A DNA stretch of 15,360 nucleotides from Christensenella sp. UBA5399 (GTDB taxonomy: Bacteria; Bacillota; Clostridia; Christensenellales; Christensenellaceae). Positions 7,739 to 14,834 of the stretch are shown here, in pieces (position 1 is the first letter of the stretch; each line of letters begins with the position of its first letter). Made by a program: the position numbers and the translations under genes. The DNA lies in NCBI GenBank assembly GCA_002407725.1, contig DHOD01000135.1:1-15360 (forward strand), read 5' to 3'. Under the pieces are notes generated by a model. The model worked only from the letters and a program-made list of their open reading frames with translations. It did no database searches and had not been told where the DNA came from.

Positions 7739-8719
7739 TTAGGATTCATTTTTATACCGGAGTTGATTGACAAACACCGCGCCGATAATGATGCACCCGG
7801 TCACGACATACTGATAGAATGTGGATACCCCGATGATGTTCAGCGAGTTGGATACGATGCCCATCCACACAGTTCCCAGGAAGGTTCCCAGAATCGTGCC
7901 CTTGCCACCGGCAAGCGCCGTGCCGCCCACAACTGCGGATGCAATTGCGCGAATCTCCAGGTCAACGCCCAGGTTGGGATTCCCAACTTCATTCCGCGAA
8001 AGCATCAGCACAGACGCAAGCGCGACCAGGCAGCCGTTGATAACATATGTTTTCAGTTTGAAATTTTTTACATTTATACCGGACAGGAATGATGCCTCCG
8101 CGTTGTCGCCCACCGCATATAGCCACCGGCCAAACCGCGTGAAACGTATAATGAGGGCAAACGCTACAAATACGCCAATCATAATGTATACCATCAGGGG
8201 CAACGTCAGGAACCTGACCGATGTCGCAAACCCAATCCGCCCCGGAATGGGATATTCCGCACCGCTTGTAATGATATACGCAAGACCCTTGTAAATTGTC
8301 ATAAACGCGACGGATACAATAAACGGTTCCATCCGTGTACGGGAAATCAGCAATCCCATCAATGTGCTACAACCTATACACACCAATACGCCAATAATGA
8401 CGCCGGGGAATACCTGATCGGAATTGATAATGAAATAGGACATCAAGCATGCAATAAAGGACAATTGGTTACCGACCGACAAGTCGATCCCGCCCGCGAT
8501 CATAACCATGCACATACCAACCGCCAGTATGCCGGGAACAGCCAACTGCTCCATCACGATACTGAAATTATACGGCGTCGCAAAATTGGGCGCTATCACC
8601 GCGATGATGATGATATAAACAACAAGACCTATTAACAAATACGTACTATCGCTTGAAAAAATCCTCTTCTTTAATGGAACCCCCTGCATTTTCTCTGTTG
8701 CGTTATCCATGTTATTCAA
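7739..8719 (-). CDS. Ribose-type ABC transporter permease
   Basis: A 326-residue polytopic membrane protein with roughly eight to ten hydrophobic segments, of the RbsC/XylH/MglC class. The diagnostic MVMIAGGIDLSVGNQLSF and the C-terminal ASAVVGGTALAGGKGTILGT are both present. It forms the translocation pore, normally as a homodimer. The most likely start is the TTG at 8719. GGGAGG lies nine bases before it, whereas the first ATG (8710) is 18 bases away with no good site of its own. With the TTG start, the gene overlaps the stop of the ATPase gene, implying translational coupling. Start uncertainty affects only three residues. Confidence 0.93.
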   Translation of the reverse strand: MNNMDNATEKMQGVPLKKRIFSSDSTYLLIGLVVYIIIIAVIAPNFATPYNFSIVMEQLAVPGILAVGMCMVMIAGGIDLSVGNQLSFIACLMSYFIINSDQVFPGVIIGVLVCIGCSTLMGLLISRTRMEPFIVSVAFMTIYKGLAYIITSGAEYPIPGRIGFATSVRFLTLPLMVYIMIGVFVAFALIIRFTRFGRWLYAVGDNAEASFLSGINVKNFKLKTYVINGCLVALASVLMLSRNEVGNPNLGVDLEIRAIASAVVGGTALAGGKGTILGTFLGTVWMGIVSNSLNIIGVSTFYQYVVTGCIIIGAVFVNQLRYKNES

Positions 8720-10215
8720 CCTAATACACCTCCCAATGCATAATCAAGAATTGTTTCCGAATCTATTTCTTCTTTTTCAACTTCCGCAGATATCTTTCCA
8801 TCCTTCATGATGATGACCCTGTCGCTCATCGCAATCACTTCCGGCATGTCGGACGAGATCATAATGATCCCTTTTCCTTCCTTGCAAAGCTGTACCATCA
8901 GATGATAGATATCCTGCTTTGCGCCAACATCCACACCGCGTGTCGGCTCATCAAAAATGAATACTTCACCATCGGTAATAAACCATTTTGCAAACACGAT
9001 TTTCTGCTGGTTCCCGCCCGACAGGAATTTTACCTGCTGGGCCGGGCCCTTGCACTTGACTTTCAGCTTTTCGATAAATTCGCTGGTTTTTTTGAAATCA
9101 TTCCTGGGATTCATGAACTTCGTGTTGTATTTGACAGAATGCGACAACATCGCATTAAGCGCCAACGATTGGTTTACACACAGCCCCGTAAGCTGCCGGT
9201 CCTCTGTAACCATACAGATGCCATTGTTGATTGCATCCCTGGGCGATTTTATTTTTATTTCGCGCCCATTGACGATCACCTGGCCCGCTGTGGCCCGCCG
9301 CTTACCAAAAATCACTTCCGCCATCTCGGTGCGGCCCGCACCTACAAGCCCCGATACCCCCAGTATCTCGCCCTTTCGCAGCTTAAATGAAACATTATCT
9401 ACACCCGGTCCTGACAAATCCTTGACTTCAAAAATCACTTCTCCAATTTGTGTAGATTCGCACGAGTAGAATGTGGATGCGTCCCGGCCAACCATATCCT
9501 TAATAATGACAGCTTCTTCCAATCCATCTTCCCTTTTATATGTATTGATTTTTCGCCCGTCCCGTATCACCGTCACCCTGTCGGCAATGTCAAATATCTC
9601 CTCCAGGTGGTGCGAAATATAGATCACGCCCACGCCGCTGTCCCGCAGTTTTTTCACCACACCCAGCAATTGTTCGATCTCATGCATACTGAATGATGCC
9701 GTCGGTTCGTCCATAATCATAATTTTTGCTTTTTTAATAAAAGCTTTCGCGATTTCTACATACTTTTGTTGCGCGGTACCCAGGTCACGAACAATCGAAA
9801 GGGGGTTTATATCCTCAACACCGATCGATCTGAAAATTTCCAGCGTTTTGTAATACATCGCTTTCTTGTCCACAACTCCCCGTTTTACAATTTCCTTTCC
9901 TACAAACAGGTTTTCCATAACCGTCAACTGCAGCATCAGCGTATGCTCCTGGTAGATCGTCTGAATGCCTTTCTCCATCGACAATGCAGGATTCAATCGC
10001 CCATAGACCGGTTCCCCGTCAATGACGATCTCTCCGCCATCCGGCTGGTACGCGCCCGACAATATTTTGATAAATGTAGATTTACCCGCACCGTTTTCAC
10101 CACAAATACAGTGCACTTCCCCCGCGTACACGTCAAAATCAAAATCCGAAAAGACCGTGACGCCGGAAAAGGATTTGGAGACCCCGGTAATCTCTAGTAT
10201 CTTCTTTTCATCCAT
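8716..10215 (-). CDS. Ribose-type ABC transporter ATP-binding protein with two nucleotide-binding domains
   Basis: A 499-residue RbsA/MglA/XylG-type ATPase that powers sugar import. Domain 1 has Walker A GENGAGKST (39-47), a Q-loop near residue 89, Walker B with IMIMDEPT and SHHLEE as the H-loop. Its signature motif is LGTAQQ (145-150), where a serine normally follows the leucine. Domain 2 has the degenerate GLVGAGRTE in place of Walker A, as usual in this family, but a canonical LSGGNQQ signature and FIFDEPTRGVD. GGAGG eight bases before the ATG supports the start. It is the first gene of the operon behind the regulator and is preceded by two operator-like palindromes. Confidence 0.95.
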   Translation of the reverse strand: MDEKKILEITGVSKSFSGVTVFSDFDFDVYAGEVHCICGENGAGKSTFIKILSGAYQPDGGEIVIDGEPVYGRLNPALSMEKGIQTIYQEHTLMLQLTVMENLFVGKEIVKRGVVDKKAMYYKTLEIFRSIGVEDINPLSIVRDLGTAQQKYVEIAKAFIKKAKIMIMDEPTASFSMHEIEQLLGVVKKLRDSGVGVIYISHHLEEIFDIADRVTVIRDGRKINTYKREDGLEEAVIIKDMVGRDASTFYSCESTQIGEVIFEVKDLSGPGVDNVSFKLRKGEILGVSGLVGAGRTEMAEVIFGKRRATAGQVIVNGREIKIKSPRDAINNGICMVTEDRQLTGLCVNQSLALNAMLSHSVKYNTKFMNPRNDFKKTSEFIEKLKVKCKGPAQQVKFLSGGNQQKIVFAKWFITDGEVFIFDEPTRGVDVGAKQDIYHLMVQLCKEGKGIIMISSDMPEVIAMSDRVIIMKDGKISAEVEKEEIDSETILDYALGGVLG

Positions 10216-10253
10216 ATATATTTCCTCCTACTGGTGAGCATACAATTCTTAGC

Positions 10254-10265
10254 GTTCACGTGCAC
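10254..10265. promoter_or_regulatory. Operator O1 near the ATPase start
   Basis: GTTCACGTGCAC differs by one base from the perfect palindrome GTTCACGTGAAC found at 10411-10422. It lies 38 bases upstream of the ATPase ATG, inside the transcribed leader if the proposed promoter is right. Its centre is 157 bp from the centre of O2, close to 15 helical turns, so the two sites would face the same side and could support looping. The probable ligand is the LacI-family protein encoded next door. Confidence 0.65.
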
Positions 10266-10280
10266 TCTTTAAGGCTTTTT

Positions 10281-10334
10281 AAATCGTTTTCTCATCCAAA
10301 ACCTATCGCAAATGATTTGAAAACGATTTTTTCA
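10281..10334. promoter_or_regulatory. Inverted pair of AAAACGATTT elements, cre-like
   Basis: AAATCGTTTTC (10281-10291) and GAAAACGATTT (10319-10329) form an exact 11-base inverted repeat. The second copy extends to TGAAAACGATTTTTTCA, matching most positions of the CcpA cre consensus TGWAANCGNTNWCA. It lies between the proposed promoter and the ATPase gene, where catabolite repression could block elongation. It could instead be a second LacI-family site or a leader hairpin. Confidence 0.4.
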
Positions 10335-10341
10335 CTTTGCC

Positions 10342-10379
10342 CGCCTGTATTGCCTGTAAAAGGCATCACTTAACAGGCG
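10342..10379 (-). other. Leader RNA hairpin upstream of the ATPase gene
   Basis: CGCCTGT (10342-10348) pairs exactly with ACAGGCG (10373-10379), and GCCTGT (10352-10357) offers a competing partner for the same right arm. Two alternative stems are therefore possible in the untranslated leader. No T run follows, so attenuation by termination is not evident. An RNA-processing or translation role is possible. Confidence 0.35.
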
Positions 10380-10386
10380 TCCGCGC

Positions 10387-10415
10387 ATTTTATGTTTACA
10401 TTTATTTTGCGTTCA
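10387..10415 (-). promoter_or_regulatory. Possible promoter of the transporter operon, overlapped by O2
   Basis: On the minus strand TAAAAT (10387-10392) is a good -10 element. TGAACG (10410-10415) lies 17 bases upstream as a poor -35 that overlaps the O2 palindrome. Such an arrangement would let a repressor exclude RNA polymerase. The 356-base gap 10216-10571 holds only regulatory sequence. Part of it (about 10430-10571) is very AT-rich, with a GGGTAA/TTACCC inverted repeat near 10431-10451. Confidence 0.35.
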
Positions 10416-10425
10416 CGTGAACACA
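10408..10425. promoter_or_regulatory. Operator O2: perfect GTTCACGTGAAC palindrome
   Basis: The core GTTCACGTGAAC (10411-10422) is a perfect 12-bp palindrome with a central CG step, typical of LacI-family operators. Adding flanks gives TGCGTTCACGTGAACACA with 16 of 18 symmetric positions. Near copies occur at 10254 and, before the regulator gene itself, at 11687, which is strong internal evidence that this is the regulator's binding site. Confidence 0.72.
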
Positions 10426-10571
10426 TTGTGGGTAAAAAAATCCCTTACCCCATTTTTAAAGTACATAAATACCAACACGTACATATTAAAAATATTCAAT
10501 TTTATGTGTGCGAAAACACTGGGATGCCAATTTACACTAATTTATAAAACTATTTAAAAACTTTATTAAAA

Positions 10572-11636
10572 TCAATATTTGTATAGCAGATAGCCGTCCA
10601 TATCAGGCTTCTCCTTCAGCAGAACACCCAACCTTGTATACATATGCTCTTCCGCAGGATTCTTCCCATCCGATATATATCTTGACAATATCCTTAATGA
10701 GTATAGTCCCTGTGCACGCGGATCCTGATAGATCGTCGCATATATAACGTCCTGCTGCATTAATTCTTCTATCTTATCGTTGATATCGAAACCGATCACT
10801 TTCACAATTCCCTGCTTGCCGCTGTCCAATATCGCTTTTCCGGAAGATTCCAGACCCGTTGTGGTTGTAAGAAAAATGCCTGTCAGATCCGGGTAATCCT
10901 TTATCAACCTTTTGGTTATCTGATACGCTTCCTGTGTATCTTCTGAATACTCATAGGTTCCAATCAGGTCGATCTGCGGATAATCCTGCTTCATAACATC
11001 CATAAATCCATCGGCCCGGTCACGCAATCCGGATGCCTGTGAGAAACCCGATAAGATTGCGACCTTCCCTTGCTTTTCCAGAAACTTGCCCATCAACTCC
11101 GCAGCCACTCTGCCCGACTGGGTAGAATTTTCGCCAACAAAACACAGCCGCTTACTGCCTGGAACATCGTTGTTCAAAGCCAAGACCGGTATCCCCATCG
11201 CAACTGCAGCGTCCACATGCGGTTTCAGCAATGCCGGATTAGCGGGAACAATCAATATCCCGTCGCACTTTTCCTTTTTCACCTTTTCAAAGATCTCTAT
11301 CTGCACCAAAGCATCGTTCACTGCCCCTGTATGGTAGTACGCTACACTTACGCCGTAATCCTTTAGTCCTTTTTCCGCTTCCTTCACGCCGTCTTCTATC
11401 TTTCCAAAAAAGTATTCTGGAATCGTAGGCAGAATAGCGGCTATCCTGATATCTTTTTGCATCACCAAGGTGCGCGCCAGCCTGTTTGGCCGGTATCCAA
11501 GCTCCTCAGCAGTACTTAAAACCTTCTTTTTTGTCTCTTCATTTATCCGCCCTTTGTTATTGAGGGCCCTATATACAGTTCCTCTGGAAATCCCCAGTAA
11601 ATCTGCAATGTCCTGTGATGTATGTCTCTTCTTCAT
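10572..11636 (-). CDS. LacI-family transcriptional regulator
   Basis: A 354-residue repressor-type regulator. Residues 5-26 form the LacI helix-turn-helix (TSQDIADLLGISRGTVYRAL), followed by the hinge region LGYRPNRLARTL. The rest is a periplasmic-binding-protein-like sensor domain resembling the sugar-binding proteins of ribose-type transporters. The recognition helix reads SRGTVYRALNNKGRI, a sub-type where the usual TVSRVL is altered. The frame is open to 11702, but the operator-like palindrome at 11684-11701 lies in that stretch and AAGGA precedes the ATG at 11636, so I choose 11636. It is followed by the transporter operon in the same direction and probably senses the imported sugar or a metabolite of it. 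Autoregulation is likely. Confidence 0.93.
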   Translation of the reverse strand: MKKRHTSQDIADLLGISRGTVYRALNNKGRINEETKKKVLSTAEELGYRPNRLARTLVMQKDIRIAAILPTIPEYFFGKIEDGVKEAEKGLKDYGVSVAYYHTGAVNDALVQIEIFEKVKKEKCDGILIVPANPALLKPHVDAAVAMGIPVLALNNDVPGSKRLCFVGENSTQSGRVAAELMGKFLEKQGKVAILSGFSQASGLRDRADGFMDVMKQDYPQIDLIGTYEYSEDTQEAYQITKRLIKDYPDLTGIFLTTTTGLESSGKAILDSGKQGIVKVIGFDINDKIEELMQQDVIYATIYQDPRAQGLYSLRILSRYISDGKNPAEEHMYTRLGVLLKEKPDMDGYLLYKY

Positions 11637-11683
11637 ATGATGGTTTTTCCTTGATGGGCAGTTTTTTGATGTTGTGCACTTTT

Positions 11684-11701
11684 TGTGTTCTCGTGCACGC
11701 A
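11684..11701. promoter_or_regulatory. Operator O3 before the regulator gene
   Basis: TGTGTTCTCGTGCACGCA has the core GTTCTCGTGCAC (11687-11698), two bases from the perfect O2 core, with matching outer TGTG and CGCA flanks. It lies 48 bases upstream of the regulator start and about 20 bases downstream of the likely transcription start. This fits autorepression by roadblock. Confidence 0.6.
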
Positions 11702-11726
11702 ACCGTTACACTACCTTGTAACTGAT

Positions 11727-11755
11727 AGCTTATCACTGTAGTGCTGGAAAGTCAA
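11727..11755 (-). promoter_or_regulatory. Likely promoter of the LacI-family gene
   Basis: On the minus strand TTGACT (11750-11755) is five of six to the -35 consensus. TAAGCT (11727-11732), a weaker -10, follows at the ideal 17-base spacing. Transcription would begin near 11720 and pass through operator O3. The gap 11756-11925 shows no gene and nothing else that I can name. Confidence 0.5.
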
Positions 11756-11925
11756 GTGGAATCATCCAAAACATTCCAAGCTGAAATAAATTGCAGCCAT
11801 GTCTAATGGGTAATTAAAAAACATCGTTCGTTTCTTTTCATATATCGGCATTGTTCGCATCTACTACACTCGCTTTACACACTTCGCATACTAATTTCAC
11901 TAGATATTTTTATACTTGTAGGCTG

Positions 11926-11964
11926 CTAAAATGCGGTTGAAATTAATTTCACACCCACAGGCAT
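11926..11964 (-). CDS. Tiny ORF behind an ideal ribosome binding site, possibly a decayed gene start
   Basis: AGGAGG (11975-11980) lies ten bases before an ATG that opens a 12-residue frame, MPVGVKLISTAF, and then TAG. It starts 31 bases after the lipoprotein stop, so it could be coupled to it. The palindrome TGAAATTAATTTCA (11938-11951) lies inside. The peptide may be functional, the frame may be the remnant of a lost downstream gene, or the match may be chance. No homology is recognisable at this length. Confidence 0.2.
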   Translation of the reverse strand: MPVGVKLISTAF

Positions 11965-11995
11965 CCCGTTCTCGCCTCCTTGCAGGATAAACGTG

Positions 11996-12610
11996 TCAGC
12001 CACCCACCACAGCCGCCTCCGGCGCGCCCAACTGTTCGCCGTCTATCATGACATTGCCGATACTATCCTGCGGCAACGTCCCCGATCCCAACACTTCATT
12101 TGTCTCAATGCCGTACACCTTAAATTCAAGCGCCAGGTCGTTCGGCTCCACACCGCGCAATATCTGCTCCCACATGCACGCCATCTGCATTGCGCCGACC
12201 GGCGCCGCGCGGGTGGATTGCGAAAGCCCACTAGGCACTTTGTACGTGAATGCTGTGCGGTCCTCGTTTGCCTCTATTTCGCTGCCGTTCATTGCCGCCA
12301 ATTCCTGCGCCCATTCAATCATCTCTTCGCAGCTTTCCATCATCCTGTCCACCTGTTCCTGCGTCATGACCAGCGTAACCGCTCCATCTTCCGCCGCAAA
12401 AATATCCTCGTAAATATGCTCGTCCCCGCTGTTGATTGCCTGGTATGCGCCTATGACATCCCCGGCGCTATAGCCTTGCCCATACCACCCGGCCATATAC
12501 CCGGGCATCACATACGCTTTGCCCTCGTCAACATCTCCACCTCCGCAACCCGCCACACATGCAGCAACAAGCACAACGGCCATGGCAATCAAAACCAATC
12601 TTCTTTTCAT
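11996..12610 (-). CDS. Small lipoprotein of unknown function
   Basis: A 204-residue predicted lipoprotein. The signal peptide MKRRLVLIAMAVVLVAA leads to the lipobox VAGC with Cys22, followed by a short glycine spacer. The mature part is acidic, with no repeats or catalytic motif that I recognise. GGAGGG six bases before the ATG gives a convincing start. The -10-like GATAAAAT about 30 bases upstream lies next to the end of the palindromic element at 12649, so the element may influence its promoter. It shares orientation with the membrane-protein gene upstream. Function cannot be assigned. Confidence 0.82.
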   Translation of the reverse strand: MKRRLVLIAMAVVLVAACVAGCGGGDVDEGKAYVMPGYMAGWYGQGYSAGDVIGAYQAINSGDEHIYEDIFAAEDGAVTLVMTQEQVDRMMESCEEMIEWAQELAAMNGSEIEANEDRTAFTYKVPSGLSQSTRAAPVGAMQMACMWEQILRGVEPNDLALEFKVYGIETNEVLGSGTLPQDSIGNVMIDGEQLGAPEAAVVGG

Positions 12611-12648
12611 CCTGTTCCCTCCGGAAATCTCGGTATTTTATCCTGCAC

Positions 12649-12811
12649 TAGAACAAATTAACTTGGCGTCGGTTATGGCAGGTTCGAGCAAAATCAGTTT
12701 TAGGCAAGGCGCGAAAGCGCGGGCATATCGACACATATGGCAAGCTTTTGCAACGCAGCATGCAGCTGATTTTGCCGAAGATGACTACCTATGTTAAGTT
12801 AATTTGCTCTA
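12649..12811. repeat. 163-bp giant imperfect palindrome with terminal inverted repeats, MITE-like
   Basis: The ends are 16-bp inverted repeats with one mismatch (TAGAACAAATTAACTT at 12649-12664, the counterpart at 12796-12811). Further in, GCAAAATCAG (12688-12697) and CTGATTTTGC (12766-12775) are an exact inverted pair. The centre has CATAT/ATATG around a six-base loop at 12724-12739. All three pairs share a centre near 12731, so the unit folds as one long cruciform or RNA hairpin. No protein is encoded. It resembles the small palindromic interspersed or MITE-type repeats of Bacillota genomes. I see no clear target duplication. Confidence 0.75.
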
Positions 12812-13835
12812 TTATCACATGCCTAAATTTAAACGCAACCGCAATCCGCTTGGAATAGAGCAGATACACACAAATTGCGACATCCACCGCAGTAAACGCC
12901 ATATTCTCGTAAGCCTGCAGCGCAGCATTGGCACATAATATAAATACGACGGTTATAATGTAAAACGATATAAAACGCTTATCCTTTTTGAATATAAAGA
13001 CCAGCAGCGCCACACGAAGCGCAAGGCCAATAATATTGACCGTCACGGCCGCCCCATCCATGCCGGCGCTCCCATAATCCGCGAACAACGCAAACAGCAT
13101 CTCCACCACATTGATGAAAAGGGCCACGACCACCAGCACAACAACCCAGCCCCTTCCCCTCAGGCCCATCAGATCGCTGCGCGGGATGCTTACCGGCCTT
13201 TTCCGCTGCCTGCCATACAGGAAAATCAGAAGACCGCTGACCGCTATGGCCGCCACCCATCCCGCCACAACCTGTCCGTTGGCCCTGCCCCGCACGGCCA
13301 TCGAATCCGCAATCTCCTTCGCGACCGCCTGTGACGCATCACCCGCCCCCGATGCATAAATCATGATCTGGCAGCCGTTTTCCACTGCCATATAGCTGGT
13401 GATTCCATATGTGCCCTGTTCATATGTCCGTATAAACGAATAATCATTCGTGTATAAATCCGCCTGTATTGTACCTGTTTCCATCCCGGAAATCATCTCC
13501 CGCACCTGCTCATCCGGCAAATCCGTCAGGCTCCAGATCCTCTGTGCGCTCGCATCCAGGTAGGCGGCAACGTATACCGCTACGTCCTGTCCTTCATTCA
13601 CCGCAACGTAATCCTGCTTATCCTGCCGCGCCTGCACCGCGCTGACCGTGCTTTTCAGCCCGTATTCCGCCATTTGCGCATCGTAGGCGACTGCGTCATA
13701 CGGGACGAGATTGAAGCCCGCAGGCGCTTCCAGCGTGGCCCCCGCGTTGTCCAGGGTGCACGCACCGGCCGCCAGCACAGGCGCCGCCCACAGCCATATC
13801 AATATGCAGATTAAAAAAAGGCATTGCTTCTTCAT
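12789..13835 (-). CDS. Signal-peptide membrane protein of unknown function with five C-terminal helices
   Basis: A 348-residue protein. Residues 1-23 are a cleavable signal peptide ending near VLAAG. Residues 24-188 form an extracytoplasmic domain whose alternating strands and final helix faintly resemble PsbP/DcrB-like folds. Five hydrophobic helices follow at about 189-207, 229-250, 262-281, 288-306 and 312-327; the last four may be a DUF2569-like module. I am not sure of either comparison. The final codons from Glu343 and the TAG stop lie in the inverted repeat of the neighbouring palindromic element, so the original C-terminus has probably been altered. A weak AAGGA-type site precedes the ATG. 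Confidence 0.8.
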   Translation of the reverse strand: MKKQCLFLICILIWLWAAPVLAAGACTLDNAGATLEAPAGFNLVPYDAVAYDAQMAEYGLKSTVSAVQARQDKQDYVAVNEGQDVAVYVAAYLDASAQRIWSLTDLPDEQVREMISGMETGTIQADLYTNDYSFIRTYEQGTYGITSYMAVENGCQIMIYASGAGDASQAVAKEIADSMAVRGRANGQVVAGWVAAIAVSGLLIFLYGRQRKRPVSIPRSDLMGLRGRGWVVVLVVVALFINVVEMLFALFADYGSAGMDGAAVTVNIIGLALRVALLVFIFKKDKRFISFYIITVVFILCANAALQAYENMAFTAVDVAICVYLLYSKRIAVAFKFRHVIIEQINLT

Positions 13836-13871
13836 TCCCTGTCCTTCCGCTGTCGTTCGTCTCTTTTATTA

Positions 13872-13906
13872 ATTATAACCCGTATTTCCATTTCATGATA
13901 TATCAT
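13872..13906 (-). promoter_or_regulatory. Possible promoter with overlapping palindrome before the membrane-protein gene
   Basis: On the minus strand a perfect TATAAT (13872-13877) lies about 37 bases before the ATG. No good -35 is present. Instead the perfect 12-bp palindrome ATGATATATCAT (13895-13906) occupies that position, suggesting a regulator-dependent promoter. This is sequence inference only. Confidence 0.4.
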
Positions 13907-13963
13907 AATTCCATACCGCGCATTTTTTTCGAACCTGCGCCTGATGGCATCATTGGATATGCG

Positions 13964-14004
13964 TACAAAAACGAACGGCTTCATGTAATCACGAAGCCGC
14001 CCGT
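13964..14004 (-). terminator. Rho-independent terminator after the SDR gene
   Basis: The arms at 13971-13982 and 13993-14004 pair over 12 positions including two G-U pairs, with a perfect CGGCTTC/GAAGCCG core and a ten-base loop. On the minus strand the stem is followed by TTTTTG. It begins 38 bases after the dehydrogenase stop and separates that operon from the membrane-protein gene. Confidence 0.8.
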
Positions 14005-14041
14005 TGTCCTGTATCAATATGTTTCTTCCGAATCCGGAAAC

Positions 14042-14806
14042 TCAGATCGTCAGCCCGCCGTTGGGCGATATGGTCTGGCCCGTTAAGAAATCCGCATTGA
14101 GGATGTATGACATACAGTTGGAGATATCCGACGGCTCCCCAATCTTTCCAAGCGGCGTCACCGATTTGAGCATTTCCACATCTTCCGGCCGTTGCGATGC
14201 GATCATGATCGTATTGATCATGCCCGGCGCAATTGCGTTGACACGGATGTTAAACCCGCCAAGCTCTTTGGCAAGCGCCTTGGTGAACCCAATCAGACCC
14301 GCCTTTGACGCGCTGTAATCGGCCTGTGTCGCAACGCCCATGACGCCGCCTACCGACGACTGGTTGATGATGCAGCCCTGCTTGGCTTTCATCATATACG
14401 GAAGCACCAAATGCGTGCAGTACATGCTGCCGACCAGGTTAACCGCTATCATTTTCTCAAAATCTTCCTTCTTGCATTCCGCAAAAAGTGTGCCGTTGGC
14501 AATACCCGCATTGTTGATCAGCACTGCAATTTTATCACCAAATGCTTTCACGCCTTCGTCCACCATCTTCTGGCACTGCGCATAATCGGTCACATCCGCT
14601 TTCACAATGATCGCGCCCACGCCGTATTCCTTTTTCACTTCATCTGCCAACGCCTGCGCTTTTTCAACTGCATTGGAGTCAAACTGGTCGTCGATATAGT
14701 CGATCACAACATCGTACCCTTCTTTTGCAAGCTGGCGTATCATTGCCGCGCCAAGGCCCCTGAACGCGCCTGTTACAATTGCAAAACCATCCATTTTTTT
14801 AGACAT
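14042..14806 (-). CDS. Short-chain dehydrogenase/reductase (FabG-like SDR)
   Basis: A 254-residue classical SDR, close to the family's usual 250. The cofactor motif TGAFRGLG is at residues 12-19, NNAG at 98-101, and the catalytic set is Asn123, Ser150/Ser151, Tyr164 and Lys168 (YSASK). PGMI at 195-198 follows. It interconverts a hydroxyl and a ketone with NAD(P)H; candidates are 3-oxoacyl-ACP, sugar alcohols or steroids. An acidic residue at the end of beta-2 (around Asp36) would favour NAD over NADP. GGAG before the ATG supports the start. It follows an NTF2-like gene and a flavin oxidoreductase and ends in a terminator. Substrate is unassigned. Confidence 0.93.
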   Translation of the reverse strand: MSKKMDGFAIVTGAFRGLGAAMIRQLAKEGYDVVIDYIDDQFDSNAVEKAQALADEVKKEYGVGAIIVKADVTDYAQCQKMVDEGVKAFGDKIAVLINNAGIANGTLFAECKKEDFEKMIAVNLVGSMYCTHLVLPYMMKAKQGCIINQSSVGGVMGVATQADYSASKAGLIGFTKALAKELGGFNIRVNAIAPGMINTIMIASQRPEDVEMLKSVTPLGKIGEPSDISNCMSYILNADFLTGQTISPNGGLTI

Positions 14807-14834
14807 ATCTTTTCTCCTGTTCGTTTTTCTCCGC

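Noticed and set aside
12649..12811. CRISPR repeat or tRNA-like structure at the palindromic element.
   Set aside because: There is no regularly spaced direct repeat and no cloverleaf; the symmetry is a single nested palindrome.
13832..14017. 61-residue minus-strand frame overlapping the membrane-protein start by ATGA, which could suggest coupling.
   Set aside because: It begins at a TTG without a good ribosome site and runs straight through the SDR terminator stem (13971-14004), and its sequence resembles no family I know. A true coding region through a terminator is unlikely.
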